From contig JADKGL010000011.1 of the NCBI GenBank assembly GCA_016722295.1, positions 1 to 57,087 of the forward strand: a stretch of 57,087 nt of DNA. The letters run 5' to 3'. Made by a program: the position numbers and the translations under genes. This document shows positions 10,052-17,558 of this stretch, in pieces. This stretch comes from Saprospiraceae bacterium (GTDB lineage: Bacteria > Bacteroidota > Bacteroidia > Chitinophagales > Saprospiraceae). Positions within the stretch are counted from its first letter, which is position 1. Every line of letters starts with the position of its first letter. A model generated the notes under the pieces. The model was not told where the DNA came from, made no database searches, and worked only from the letters and a program-made list of their open reading frames with translations.

Positions 10052-10315
10052 AGCATCAATTTTCATATTATGAATTTATTTAATATGAATTTTAGTTTGG
10101 AATTTGTATTTCATTACTTGTGCATTGATTATTTTAGTTTTATATTTGTATGATTTAAAAAAAAACTGAAATAAGCGAGTTTATCTTCATGGAGTTTATT
10201 TAGTATATTTTGAGAAGTATCAAAAAACATTTAAGTTTATAATCCAATAGGATGAGAAAATTAATTAATATTCTAATAATGCTTATCCCAGTTATAATAT
10301 ATTCACAAACAAAGG
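9903..10315 (+). repeat. Collapsed second copy of the barrel-protease-small protein locus
   Basis: Two blocks in the same order and orientation as the parent locus: 9903-10051 matches 6674-6830, and 10190-10315 matches 9022-9147 with no gap (126 bp each). The parent blocks are about 2.35 kb apart, the copies only about 0.14 kb apart, so roughly 2 kb (nearly the whole protease gene) has been lost from the copy or never copied. Confidence 0.8.
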
Positions 10316-10506
10316 CTCAACAATCTGTGACTTGGAATTTCACTAATTCTGAGAAATCGAAATTGACATGTATTATTAATTAGCCATCAGGTCTAGTGAC
10401 TATTTATTGGGAGAATGTAACAATTGCTGATAGCTACATTAGCTACAGCCAATTTGTAACCAGTGGATCAACTTATTTAAGCTCTTGCAGATTTGTGCCT
10501 AATTAG
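10190..10506 (+). pseudogene. Fused relic: protease 3' end plus decayed small secreted protein gene
   Basis: 10190-10250 repeats the last codons of the protease, including its stop. The ATG at 10252 then starts a frame with the same signal peptide as the 9084 gene (MRKLINILIMLIPVIIYSQT), after which the sequence diverges. An in-frame TAG at 10381 interrupts it, and the same frame stays open from 10384 to a second TAG at 10504 (84 codons in all). It is either a decayed paralogue or a new signal-peptide fusion. Confidence 0.65.
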
Positions 10507-10645
10507 AACAAAGAGTGAATTTTGTAATAAGCAAGAAATAATTGAGCTATATATAACCAAGTAATCATTCTTTCCTCGATCAGGTTAAGCTATGTTTTTC
10601 ATTCATAATATGAGAGATTTGTAGATTCAAAAATTTATGTTAAAC

Positions 10646-10677
10646 TTTAGAAAGTAGCTAAACTCGTAGTATATTTG
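10646..10677 (+). promoter_or_regulatory. Promoter of the repeat-protein gene
   Basis: TATATTTG at 10670-10677 is a perfect -7 match. TTTA at 10646-10649 is a near match to the -33 TTTG with a 20-bp gap. The ATG of the repeat protein lies 59 bp downstream. Confidence 0.5.
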
Positions 10678-10736
10678 TTTGCAAATGATATCTTGCAATT
10701 TGATGCTGTATAAATAACTTTTAATAGATTAAAAAT

Positions 10737-11243
10737 ATGAAAAGACTAATTTTATTGATTTTATCTTTTGTTTCATTGAGAATCGCGGTTTCACAATCAA
10801 TCATAGTTAATCCAGATGGTACTCATTCTACGATTTTTCACAATGGAAATACCTCGACAATAGTTAATCCCAATGGAACACATTCACCAGTCTTCCACAA
10901 CGGAAATATATCAACAGTAGTAAATCCTAATGGAACGCATTCTACTATCTTTCATAATGGCAATACTTCAACAATGGTAAATCCAAATGGCACGACTTCA
11001 ACTATTTTTCACAATGGAAATATTTCTACAGTTGTCAATTCCAATGGTACACAATCAACGATCTTTCATAACGGAAATAATCCTTTGCAAAAAACAAATC
11101 AAAACAATGCAAATGCCTCAGCCGAACCAACTGACTCTGTAAAATTAACTAAGAGGGATTCATTGTCGATTTCTGACGCAGGGAAACAATTGAAAAGTTC
11201 AAAAAGAAAAGCAAAGAGAGGAAAAGAGCCGAAAAGGGAATAA
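10737..11243 (+). CDS. Short secreted protein with five 19-residue NG-turn repeats
   Basis: A 168-residue protein: signal peptide (MKRLILLILSFVSLRIAVSQ), then five consecutive 19-residue repeats with consensus (I/V)VNPNGTHSTIFHNGNTST at about residues 23-117, then an Asn/Ser-rich linker and a strongly basic tail (KSSKRKAKRGKEPKRE). Each repeat contains two half-units, each with an NG or N-G turn followed by S/T-beta residues, which suggests a beta-solenoid or beta-hairpin stack of surface or matrix type. Codons for the same residue differ between repeats, so the peptide pattern is under selection. The function is not recognised. It has its own promoter. Confidence 0.72.
   Translation: MKRLILLILSFVSLRIAVSQSIIVNPDGTHSTIFHNGNTSTIVNPNGTHSPVFHNGNISTVVNPNGTHSTIFHNGNTSTMVNPNGTTSTIFHNGNISTVVNSNGTQSTIFHNGNNPLQKTNQNNANASAEPTDSVKLTKRDSLSISDAGKQLKSSKRKAKRGKEPKRE
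10803..11087 (+). repeat. Five 57-bp coding repeats
   Basis: Five units of exactly 57 bp start at 10803, 10860, 10917, 10974 and 11031. Unit five ends imperfectly (NNPL in place of TST). Differences are largely synonymous (for example GGT/GGA, ACG/ACT, CAC/CAT). Confidence 0.92.
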
Positions 11244-11552
11244 AAACTAGTGATATCTTTCGATATTATAAACAATACCACAAACTTTTTTAAGCCCAAG
11301 GTTTAATTTATCAGTAAAAACTCGTAGAAATGTATGTCGATAACAATTGTTACAGAAAATTAATCATCAATCCAATTTTTTAGAGTTTGTCATTTTATTT
11401 CGTAGGAACTGAACATAGGTAGAAAATAATTATAATAAAATCAAATCAGTTGTCCTTTAGGGACTACACCTTAAAAAATGTTTGAAGTTGAAGCTGAATC
11501 AGCACTTCTTAAAACTAATTTTTTCCATACCTTTGTAACTCAAATCAAAAAA
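11244..11552. other. 309-bp intergenic region
   Basis: I see no gene. It contains a perfect 12-bp palindrome, TAACAATTGTTA, at 11341-11352. A frame from an ATG at 11478 runs into the next gene, but its first 25 codons do not look like protein, so I place the start at 11553. Confidence 0.5.
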
Positions 11553-12308
11553 ATGGCCAATCGAATTAATTTCATACTACTTATATTTTTGATTCTTAGT
11601 TGTGATTCAAAGCCTAAAGTAATTGTAGCAGATGCCAATTCAAGAGATACTGAGGCACCATTAAATACAGAAGTTGCAAAAGTTGAATCTGAGTCGATAG
11701 CGGACGATCTCCATCAAGTAGTTGCGCAAGAGATATTGAATACTGATAAATATACTTATGTTAATGTGACAGAAAAATCTGATAAATTTTGGATCGCTGT
11801 CTCTAAGCAAAAAATAGAGAAAGGACATACCTATTACTTTCGAGGCGGATTGAGGAAAGAAAATTTTTACAGCAAGGAGTTTGATAGAACCTTTGATGTG
11901 GTTTATCTGGTATCAAGTATTATTGATTCTGAAGCTCATCCAGGTGGTCAAATTGCTTCCCCAACAACTGCTACTGCATCCATGTCTGAATCAAAACCAA
12001 CAAATACAAGCGATGCTAAAAGTACGGGCAAAGAAATCGCAATCAAAGAAATATTGGCTAATGGTTCAGCCTATAAAGGTAAAAAAATACAAGTTTCGGG
12101 TGAATGTGTGAAAGCCAACTATCAGATCATGAATCGCAATTGGTACCATATACAGGACGGGCAGAAGAATGATTTGACAGTTACATCTGCAGATCAAATT
12201 AAAGTAGGTGATAAGGCTTCTTTTGAAGGGGTCTTAGCTATAGACAAAGATTTTGGGGCAGGGTATAGATATAAGGTCATTTTGGAAGAAGCAAGAGTGA
12301 GTAAATAG
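11553..12308 (+). CDS. Lipoprotein with two OB-fold-like domains
   Basis: The start at 11553 is chosen because it gives a proper lipoprotein signal (MANRINFILLIFLILSC, lipobox LILSC). Two small beta domains follow. Domain one (about residues 50-130) runs HQVVAQEILNTDKYTYVNV...FWIAVSKQ...TYYFRGGLRKENFYSKEFDRTFD. Domain two (about 165-250) has GKKIQVSGECVKANYQIMNRNWYHIQDG...LTVTS...DKDFGAGYRYKVI. Both match an OB-like pattern often found in exported Bacteroidota proteins. A Thr/Ser/Lys linker joins them. Ligand and role are unknown. Confidence 0.75.
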   Translation: MANRINFILLIFLILSCDSKPKVIVADANSRDTEAPLNTEVAKVESESIADDLHQVVAQEILNTDKYTYVNVTEKSDKFWIAVSKQKIEKGHTYYFRGGLRKENFYSKEFDRTFDVVYLVSSIIDSEAHPGGQIASPTTATASMSESKPTNTSDAKSTGKEIAIKEILANGSAYKGKKIQVSGECVKANYQIMNRNWYHIQDGQKNDLTVTSADQIKVGDKASFEGVLAIDKDFGAGYRYKVILEEARVSK

Positions 12309-12445
12309 CATAAACGAAAAAAATAATTAATACCATACCTAAAGCATTAAATTGTTGAATAACAATTCATTACATATTAAAATTATTGCTTTTTATTTAA
12401 TTTCTGTGAATCTTTTGCAAATTCTTAAATAGATTTTTAAAAATT

Positions 12446-12476
12446 TTATGGAATATATAGAATTGTTATATCTTTG
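12446..12476 (+). promoter_or_regulatory. Promoter of the tRNA-tuf cluster
   Basis: TATCTTTG at 12469-12476 is a perfect TAnnTTTG -7 element followed by GC; the -33 region (TTATG, about 12446-12450) is poor. It lies 51 bp before the first tRNA and is the only strong promoter element I see ahead of the tRNA-tuf cluster. Confidence 0.6.
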
Positions 12477-12527
12477 CATCTCGTTTCAAAGAGGGGTACA
12501 GAAGTGTGCCTTTTAGTTAAATTATTT

Positions 12528-12600
12528 GCCAGTGTAGCTCAGTTGGTAGAGCAGCTGACTTGTAATCAGCTGGTCGGGGGTTCGAGTCCGTCCACTGGCT
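12528..12600 (+). tRNA. tRNA-Thr (anticodon TGT)
   Basis: A 73-nt cloverleaf: acceptor GCCAGTG/CACTGGC, D-arm with GTTGGTAGAGC, anticodon stem GCTGA/TCAGC with loop CTTGTAA (TGT at 12561-12563), and T-loop TTCGAGT. No CCA is encoded. Confidence 0.97.
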
Positions 12601-12669
12601 CAAATTTAAATTATTTATTGGGAATTCGGGATGAAAATTCGTGTTTCATTCCGATAGATTCTCATAGAC

Positions 12670-12752
12670 GGGGGTGCGCCGGAGTAGGAGAGCCGGGCTA
12701 GACTGTAAATCTAGTGTCTATGACTGAATGGGTTCGAATCCAATCACCCCCA
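12670..12752 (+). tRNA. tRNA-Tyr (anticodon GTA)
   Basis: An 83-nt class II tRNA: acceptor GGGGGTG/CACCCCC, anticodon stem CTAGA/TCTAG with loop CTGTAAA, a long variable arm (TGTCTATGACTGA) and T-loop TTCGAAT. The long variable arm fits tRNA-Tyr. Confidence 0.97.
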
Positions 12753-12844
12753 CAACATTTACTTAAATGAAAGTAAATGAACTTGAAAAGTGGAATCTTG
12801 AAGTTCAATGGAGCTTTTACATTGGACAATAGAGTATAATTTAT

Positions 12845-12917
12845 GCGGGAGTAGCTCAGTTGGTAGAGCATCAGCCTTCCAAGCTGAGGGTCGCGGGTTC
12901 GAGTCTCGTCTCCCGCT
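12845..12917 (+). tRNA. tRNA-Gly (anticodon TCC)
   Basis: 73 nt: acceptor GCGGGAG/CTCCCGC, anticodon stem TCAGC/GCTGA with loop CTTCCAA, T-loop TTCGAGT. Confidence 0.97.
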
Positions 12918-13013
12918 CAAGAATCTTCTATTGGGAAGTCAATTTCTCAAACGTGCGAGATTGAAGTAAAAATGGAGTAATATTCGGCAATTAATATAGA
13001 GAATATATTTAAA

Positions 13014-13085
<72 letters not shown>

Positions 13086-13141
13086 CTACATTAAAATGAT
13101 TAACAATTATTATCAATAACTTAGTATTAAAATAGTTACCA

Positions 13142-14338
13142 ATGGCAAAGGAAACTTTCAATCGTTCGAAACCCCACGTCAACATCGGTACAATAGGCCA
13201 CGTTGACCACGGTAAAACAACTTTAACTTCTGCAATTACTTCAGTTCTTTCTGAACAAGGTTTGGCGCAGAAAAAAGATTATGATTCTATCGATAACGCT
13301 CCTGAGGAGAAAGAAAGAGGTATCACAATCAATACTGCTCACGTAGAATACGAGACAGTGAATAGACATTATGCTCACGTTGACTGTCCTGGTCACGCGG
13401 ATTATGTGAAAAACATGGTTACGGGTGCGGCACAGATGGACGGAGCGATCCTTGTTGTAGCTGCGACAGATGGTCCTATGCCTCAAACACGTGAACACAT
13501 CCTATTGGCAAGACAGGTAGGTGTACCACAAATCGTGGTTTTCATGAACAAGGTAGACCTAGTTGAAGACCCAGAAATGTTAGAATTAGTTGAAATGGAA
13601 GTTCGCGAACTTCTTTCAAAATATAAATTCAACGGAGACACAGCTTCAGTTATTAAAGGTTCAGCTTTAAAAGCACTTGAAGGAGATGCTACAGGAAAGC
13701 AAGCAATTTATGATTTGATGGCTGCAGTTGATGCTGAAATCCCTGAACCAGTGCGTTTGGTGGATCAACCATTCTTGATGCCTGTAGAAGACGTATTCTC
13801 TATCACTGGTAGAGGTACAGTAGCAACAGGTAGAATCGAGAGAGGTGTTATCAAAGTTGGTGAGACTGTTGAAATCGTAGGTATGATGGCAGCAGGTACT
13901 AAGCCAATGACTTCTACAATCACAGGAGTAGAGATGTTCCGCAAATTGTTAGATCGTGGTGAAGCAGGAGATAATGCAGGATTATTACTTAGAGGTATCG
14001 AAAAAGACGATATCAAGAGAGGTATGGTTATGTGTGCTCCAGGTTCAGTAAAGCCTCACATGAAATTTAAGTGTGAAGTTTACGTACTTTCTAAAGATGA
14101 AGGTGGAAGACATACTCCATTCTTTAAAGGATACCGTCCACAATTCTACTTCAGAACTACAGACGTGACTGGTGAGTGTCAATTACCAGATGGTGTTGAA
14201 ATGGTTATGCCTGGAGATAATATCTCTTTGACAGTAACATTGATCAACCCAATCGCGATGGAAAAAGGATTGCGTTTTGCGATTCGTGAAGGTGGAAGAA
14301 CAGTTGGAGCTGGTCAGGTAACAGAAATTATTGAATAA
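13142..14338 (+). CDS. tuf: Elongation factor Tu
   Basis: A 398-residue translation GTPase that delivers aminoacyl-tRNA to the ribosome. The G1 motif GHVDHGKTT, DCPGHADYVKNM (G3) and NKVDLVEDPEMLELVEMEVRELL (G4) are all present, with domains 2 and 3 complete through VGAGQVTEIIE at the end. Length is normal for the family. It sits between tRNA-Thr and tRNA-Trp, as in many Bacteroidota. Codon choice favours the GAA/AAA/GGT set expected of highly expressed AT-rich genes. Confidence 0.99.
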   Translation: MAKETFNRSKPHVNIGTIGHVDHGKTTLTSAITSVLSEQGLAQKKDYDSIDNAPEEKERGITINTAHVEYETVNRHYAHVDCPGHADYVKNMVTGAAQMDGAILVVAATDGPMPQTREHILLARQVGVPQIVVFMNKVDLVEDPEMLELVEMEVRELLSKYKFNGDTASVIKGSALKALEGDATGKQAIYDLMAAVDAEIPEPVRLVDQPFLMPVEDVFSITGRGTVATGRIERGVIKVGETVEIVGMMAAGTKPMTSTITGVEMFRKLLDRGEAGDNAGLLLRGIEKDDIKRGMVMCAPGSVKPHMKFKCEVYVLSKDEGGRHTPFFKGYRPQFYFRTTDVTGECQLPDGVEMVMPGDNISLTVTLINPIAMEKGLRFAIREGGRTVGAGQVTEIIE

Positions 14339-14352
14339 TATTGTTAATGTAA

Positions 14353-14380
14353 ATATCAGGGTGCGCAATCACCCTGATAT
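14353..14380 (+). terminator. Perfect 11-bp hairpin between tuf and tRNA-Trp
   Basis: ATATCAGGGTG (14353-14363) pairs with CACCCTGATAT (14370-14380) around a CGCAAT loop. tRNA-Trp begins 3 nt later and there is no T-tract, so this may be an attenuator or a 3'-end/processing signal for tuf mRNA rather than a full terminator. Confidence 0.6.
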
Positions 14381-14382
14381 CT

Positions 14383-14455
14383 ACGGGCATAGCTCAACTG
14401 GCAGAGCGACGGTCTCCAAAACCGTAGGCTGAGGGTTCAAGTCCTTCTGCCCGTG
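14383..14455 (+). tRNA. tRNA-Trp (anticodon CCA)
   Basis: 73 nt: acceptor ACGGGCA/TGCCCGT, anticodon stem ACGGT/ACCGT with loop CTCCAAA, T-loop TTCAAGT, discriminator G. Confidence 0.97.
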
Positions 14456-14475
14456 CAATAGTAAAGATTAGAATT

Positions 14476-14664
14476 ATGGAGAAATTGACATTATATATTA
14501 AAGAAAGTTATGCAGAGTTAGTTGAAAAAGTAACTTGGCCGACTTGGCAAAATCTTTTTGATTCAGCTAAAGTGGTGATTATCGCAAGTATAATTATCTC
14601 TTTAGTTATTTTCATTATGGATATACTGGTAAATGCAGTATTGAAATTTATCTATAATATCTAA
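14476..14664 (+). CDS. secE: Preprotein translocase subunit SecE
   Basis: A 62-residue protein with one membrane helix (about residues 36-58) after the conserved amphipathic segment ELVEKVTWPTWQNL. It is the short single-helix form of SecE, which clamps SecY in the Sec translocon. It lies between tRNA-Trp and nusG, its usual position. Confidence 0.97.
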   Translation: MEKLTLYIKESYAELVEKVTWPTWQNLFDSAKVVIIASIIISLVIFIMDILVNAVLKFIYNI

Positions 14665-14679
14665 TAAATCTTTGACTCT

Positions 14680-15228
14680 ATGTCTGACGATAAAAAATGG
14701 TACTCATTACGAGTAATTAGCGGAAAGGAAAAGAAGATCAGAGATAGAGTAGCATTAGAAGTGCAACGTTCTGGATGGAGTGAGATTGTTACACAGGTAA
14801 TAGTCCCTTCTGAGAAAGTTTATAAAATTAGAAATGGAAAAAAGGTAATCTTGGAGAGAAATATTCTTCCAGGATATTTGTTGATAGAAGCTATTCCAGG
14901 TAAATTCAGCGGGGAGATGGTTCAACAAATTTCTAATATGCCTGACATTATACATTTCTTGGGAAAAAATATTCCTATTCCAATGACTCAAGCCGAAGCA
15001 AATCGAATGCTAGGTAAAGTAGACGAATCCATGGAAATGGTTGAAACTATGATTGAGCCATTCATTGTTGGTGAAACAGTGAGAATTATTGACGGACCTT
15101 TCAACGACTTTGTCGGAGATATCAAAGATGTCAATGAGGAAAAGAAAAAACTAAAAGTAATTGTAAAAATATTTGGACGTGGTACTGAAGTTGAATTAAA
15201 CTTCATGCAGGTCGAAAAAACGAATTAA
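14680..15228 (+). CDS. nusG: Transcription termination/antitermination factor NusG
   Basis: 182 residues. The NGN domain starts WYSLRVISGKEKKIRDRV and contains ILPGYLLIE. The C-terminal KOW domain has VGETVRIIDGPFNDFVGDI. It binds RNA polymerase and links it to Rho or the ribosome. It starts 15 bp after secE. Compared with many NusG proteins, the segment MTQAEANRMLGKVDESMEM before the KOW domain is a usual NusG linker. Confidence 0.98.
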   Translation: MSDDKKWYSLRVISGKEKKIRDRVALEVQRSGWSEIVTQVIVPSEKVYKIRNGKKVILERNILPGYLLIEAIPGKFSGEMVQQISNMPDIIHFLGKNIPIPMTQAEANRMLGKVDESMEMVETMIEPFIVGETVRIIDGPFNDFVGDIKDVNEEKKKLKVIVKIFGRGTEVELNFMQVEKTN

Positions 15229-15239
15229 ATTAATCTATC

Positions 15240-15683
15240 ATGGCAAAGGAAATAGAAGGTTATATAAAACTTCAGGTAAAAGGAGGACAAGCGAATCCAG
15301 CTCCACCAGTAGGCCCTGCTTTGGGATCTAAAGGGGTTAATATTATGGAGTTTTGTAAGCGTTTCAATGCTAAAACACAAGATTCACCTGGTAAATTACT
15401 ACCAGTAGTAATTACTTTATTTAAAGATAAATCATTTGAATTTGTAGTTAAATCGCCACCAGCATCTATCCAACTTTTGGAAGCTGCAAAATTAAAAAGC
15501 GGGTCTGCAGAATCAAATCGTAAAAAAGTAGGTACAGTAACATGGGCTCAAGTAGAAGATATTGCAAAAGTTAAAATGCCAGATTTGAATGCATTTACTA
15601 TGGATTCTGCTATGAAAATGGTTGCTGGAACAGCGAGAAGCATGGGTCTGACTGTGACCGGAGTTGCGCCTTGGGAGAAATAA
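15240..15683 (+). CDS. rplK: 50S ribosomal protein L11
   Basis: 147 residues of normal length. N-terminal GGQANPAPPVGPALGSKGVNIMEFCKRFNA and C-terminal rRNA-binding domain ending in ARSMGLTVTG are typical. It forms the stalk base with L10/L7/L12 at the GTPase centre. It lies 11 bp after nusG. Confidence 0.99.
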   Translation: MAKEIEGYIKLQVKGGQANPAPPVGPALGSKGVNIMEFCKRFNAKTQDSPGKLLPVVITLFKDKSFEFVVKSPPASIQLLEAAKLKSGSAESNRKKVGTVTWAQVEDIAKVKMPDLNAFTMDSAMKMVAGTARSMGLTVTGVAPWEK

Positions 15684-15737
15684 GTTTATTAATTAGGGAG
15701 TCAATAAATATTGACGTTTGACCTTTAAAGTGTATAT

Positions 15738-16430
15738 ATGGCAAATTTAACAAAGAAAAGAAAAGAAGTTAACACTAAAGTAGATGCAGTAAAGCTATAC
15801 GAATTAGCTGAGGCTTGCTCATTAGTAAAGCAAGTTAGTACACCTAAATTTGATGCATCAGTAGATTTACATGTTCGTTTAGGTATTGATCCAAGAAAAG
15901 CTGATCAAGCGATTCGAGGTACAGTAACTTTGCCTCACGGCACTGGTAAAACGAAAAGAGTTCTTGTACTTTGTACTCCAGAGAAAGAAGCTGAAGCTAC
16001 AGGAGCTGGTGCTGATTATGTTGGTCTTGATGAATATATTGCTAAGATTGAAGCTGGTTGGACAGATGTTGATGTAATCGTTGCAATGCCAACAGTCATG
16101 GCTAAACTTGGAAAAATCGGTCGTATTCTAGGACCTAGAGGTTTGATGCCAAATCCTAAAACGGGAACTGTTACAATGGATATCGCTGGTGCAGTAACTG
16201 AAGTTAAAGGAGGAAAAATTGCATTTCGTGTTGATAAATTTGGTATTATTCATGCTTCTGTTGGTAGAGTATCTTTTGATGCAACCAAGTTGAAGGAAAA
16301 TGCCGATGAGTTATTACATGCAATAGTAAAATTAAAGCCTTCATCTGCGAAAGGTGCTTATATGAAAACAATCTCAATGGCATCTACAATGAGCCCAGGA
16401 ATAAAAGTTGATCCAAGATCAGTTCGTTAA
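15738..16430 (+). CDS. rplA: 50S ribosomal protein L1
   Basis: 230 residues. The motifs LPHGTGKTKRV and the signature region GKIGRILGPRGLMPNPKTG are present. It binds 23S rRNA at the L1 stalk, and in other bacteria also the leader of its own operon. It lies 54 bp after rplK; this gap could hold a regulatory site but I see no clear mimic. Confidence 0.99.
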   Translation: MANLTKKRKEVNTKVDAVKLYELAEACSLVKQVSTPKFDASVDLHVRLGIDPRKADQAIRGTVTLPHGTGKTKRVLVLCTPEKEAEATGAGADYVGLDEYIAKIEAGWTDVDVIVAMPTVMAKLGKIGRILGPRGLMPNPKTGTVTMDIAGAVTEVKGGKIAFRVDKFGIIHASVGRVSFDATKLKENADELLHAIVKLKPSSAKGAYMKTISMASTMSPGIKVDPRSVR

Positions 16431-16448
16431 TCTTAAAAGAAAAAAATC

Positions 16449-16976
16449 ATGACAAAAGATCAAAAAACACAAGCAATACAAGAATTAAAGGAGAAATTCG
16501 ATAAATCACCATTCTTTTATATTACTGACTCGTCATCTTTGACTGTAGCTCAAGTAAATCAGTTCCGCAGAATTTGTTACGACAAAGGTGTAGAAATGAT
16601 GGTGGTAAAGAATACTTTGGCAAAGAAAGCGCTAGAGAGTTTAGGAGATAGAGGTTACGAATCTTTGTATCAATCATTAGAAGGTCCGACTTCAATATTG
16701 TTTACAGAGACAGCATCTTTACCTGCAAAAATCATAACAGATTTTAGAAAGACAAATGAAAAACCAATCTTAAAGGCTGCTTATATTGATACTGCAGTTT
16801 TTACTGGAGATGCTCAATTGAAAGCTTTAGTTAGCTTGAAGTCAAAAGAGGATCTCGTTGGGGATATCATAATGTTGTTACAATCTCCTGCTAAGAATGT
16901 CATCAGTGCTTTGAAGTCTGGTGGAAATACAATTGCAGGTTTAGTAAAGGCTCTAGAAGAGAGAGCTTCAAATTAA
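16449..16976 (+). CDS. rplJ: 50S ribosomal protein L10
   Basis: 175 residues. The N-terminal rRNA-binding domain (FYITDSSSLTVAQVNQFRR...VVKNTLAKKAL) and the C-terminal helix that binds L7/L12 dimers (GLVKALEERA) are present. It starts 18 bp after rplA and is co-transcribed with rplL. Confidence 0.98.
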   Translation: MTKDQKTQAIQELKEKFDKSPFFYITDSSSLTVAQVNQFRRICYDKGVEMMVVKNTLAKKALESLGDRGYESLYQSLEGPTSILFTETASLPAKIITDFRKTNEKPILKAAYIDTAVFTGDAQLKALVSLKSKEDLVGDIIMLLQSPAKNVISALKSGGNTIAGLVKALEERASN

Positions 16977-17032
16977 TTTGGCTTCCAAGTCGTGCACATA
17001 TATATTATTAAAAACGAAAAAAATTAAGTAAA

Positions 17033-17410
17033 ATGGTTGATGTAAATGCTTTAGCAGAACAGTTAGTAAGCTTGACAGTAAAAGAAGTAAGCGAATTAGC
17101 TGCTGTATTAAAAGACAAATATGGTATTGAGCCTGCTGCTGCTGCTGTAGCTGTTGCTGCTGCACCTGCAGATGGAGGTGGCGCTGCTGCTGTTGAAAAG
17201 ACAGAGTTTGATGTTCTTTTGAAATCAGGCGGTGCAAATAAATTAAACGTAATTAAAGAGGTTAAGAATATTCTTAATCTTGGATTAAAAGAAGCTAAGG
17301 ACTTAGTAGATGGTGCTCCATCTATGTTAAAGCAAGGAGTTTCTAAAGAAGAGGCAAACTCTTTGAAAGAAGCTTTGACTGCTGCTGGTGCTGAGATTGA
17401 GGTTAAATAA
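17033..17410 (+). CDS. rplL: 50S ribosomal protein L7/L12
   Basis: 125 residues: N-terminal dimerisation domain (LAEQLVSLTVKEVSELAAVL), an Ala/Gly-rich hinge (about residues 40-57), and a C-terminal domain with KTEFDVLLKSGG and GLKEAKDLVDGAP, which recruits translation factors. The hinge is encoded by many GCT codons, typical of strong expression. Confidence 0.99.
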   Translation: MVDVNALAEQLVSLTVKEVSELAAVLKDKYGIEPAAAAVAVAAAPADGGGAAAVEKTEFDVLLKSGGANKLNVIKEVKNILNLGLKEAKDLVDGAPSMLKQGVSKEEANSLKEALTAAGAEIEVK

Positions 17411-17468
17411 TTAATCAAAATCGACCAAGCGCAGTATGCCTTTAGCTAAAAGGAATACATTAATGTTT

Positions 17469-17499
17469 GGCTTAGATCATAATCAGTATGGTCTAAGCC
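17469..17499 (+). promoter_or_regulatory. 13-bp hairpin in the rplL-rpoB gap (attenuator or RNase site)
   Basis: GGCTTAGATCATA (17469-17481) pairs with TATGGTCTAAGCC (17487-17499) with one U-G wobble and an ATCAG loop, followed by TTTC. A second, weaker hairpin lies at about 17433-17457 (GTATGCCTTT...AAAGGAATAC). In E. coli this gap carries an attenuator and an RNase III site that lower rpoBC expression relative to rplJL; a similar role here is inference. Confidence 0.65.
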
Positions 17500-17558
17500 T
17501 TTCATAGTTTAAATTATTTTGAAAATAACGAGCGTATGCTCTTTAAATAAAAATTAAT

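Noticed and set aside
10803..11087. 57-bp repeats as a CRISPR array
   Set aside because: Repeats are adjacent without spacers, diverged, and in frame within a secreted protein gene.
11341..11352. 12-bp palindrome TAACAATTGTTA as an operator
   Set aside because: AT-rich and isolated, so chance occurrence is likely; listed only in the intergenic note.
12474..12701. 75-codon ORF across the first two tRNA genes
   Set aside because: It overlaps tRNA-Thr and tRNA-Tyr and is a chance frame.
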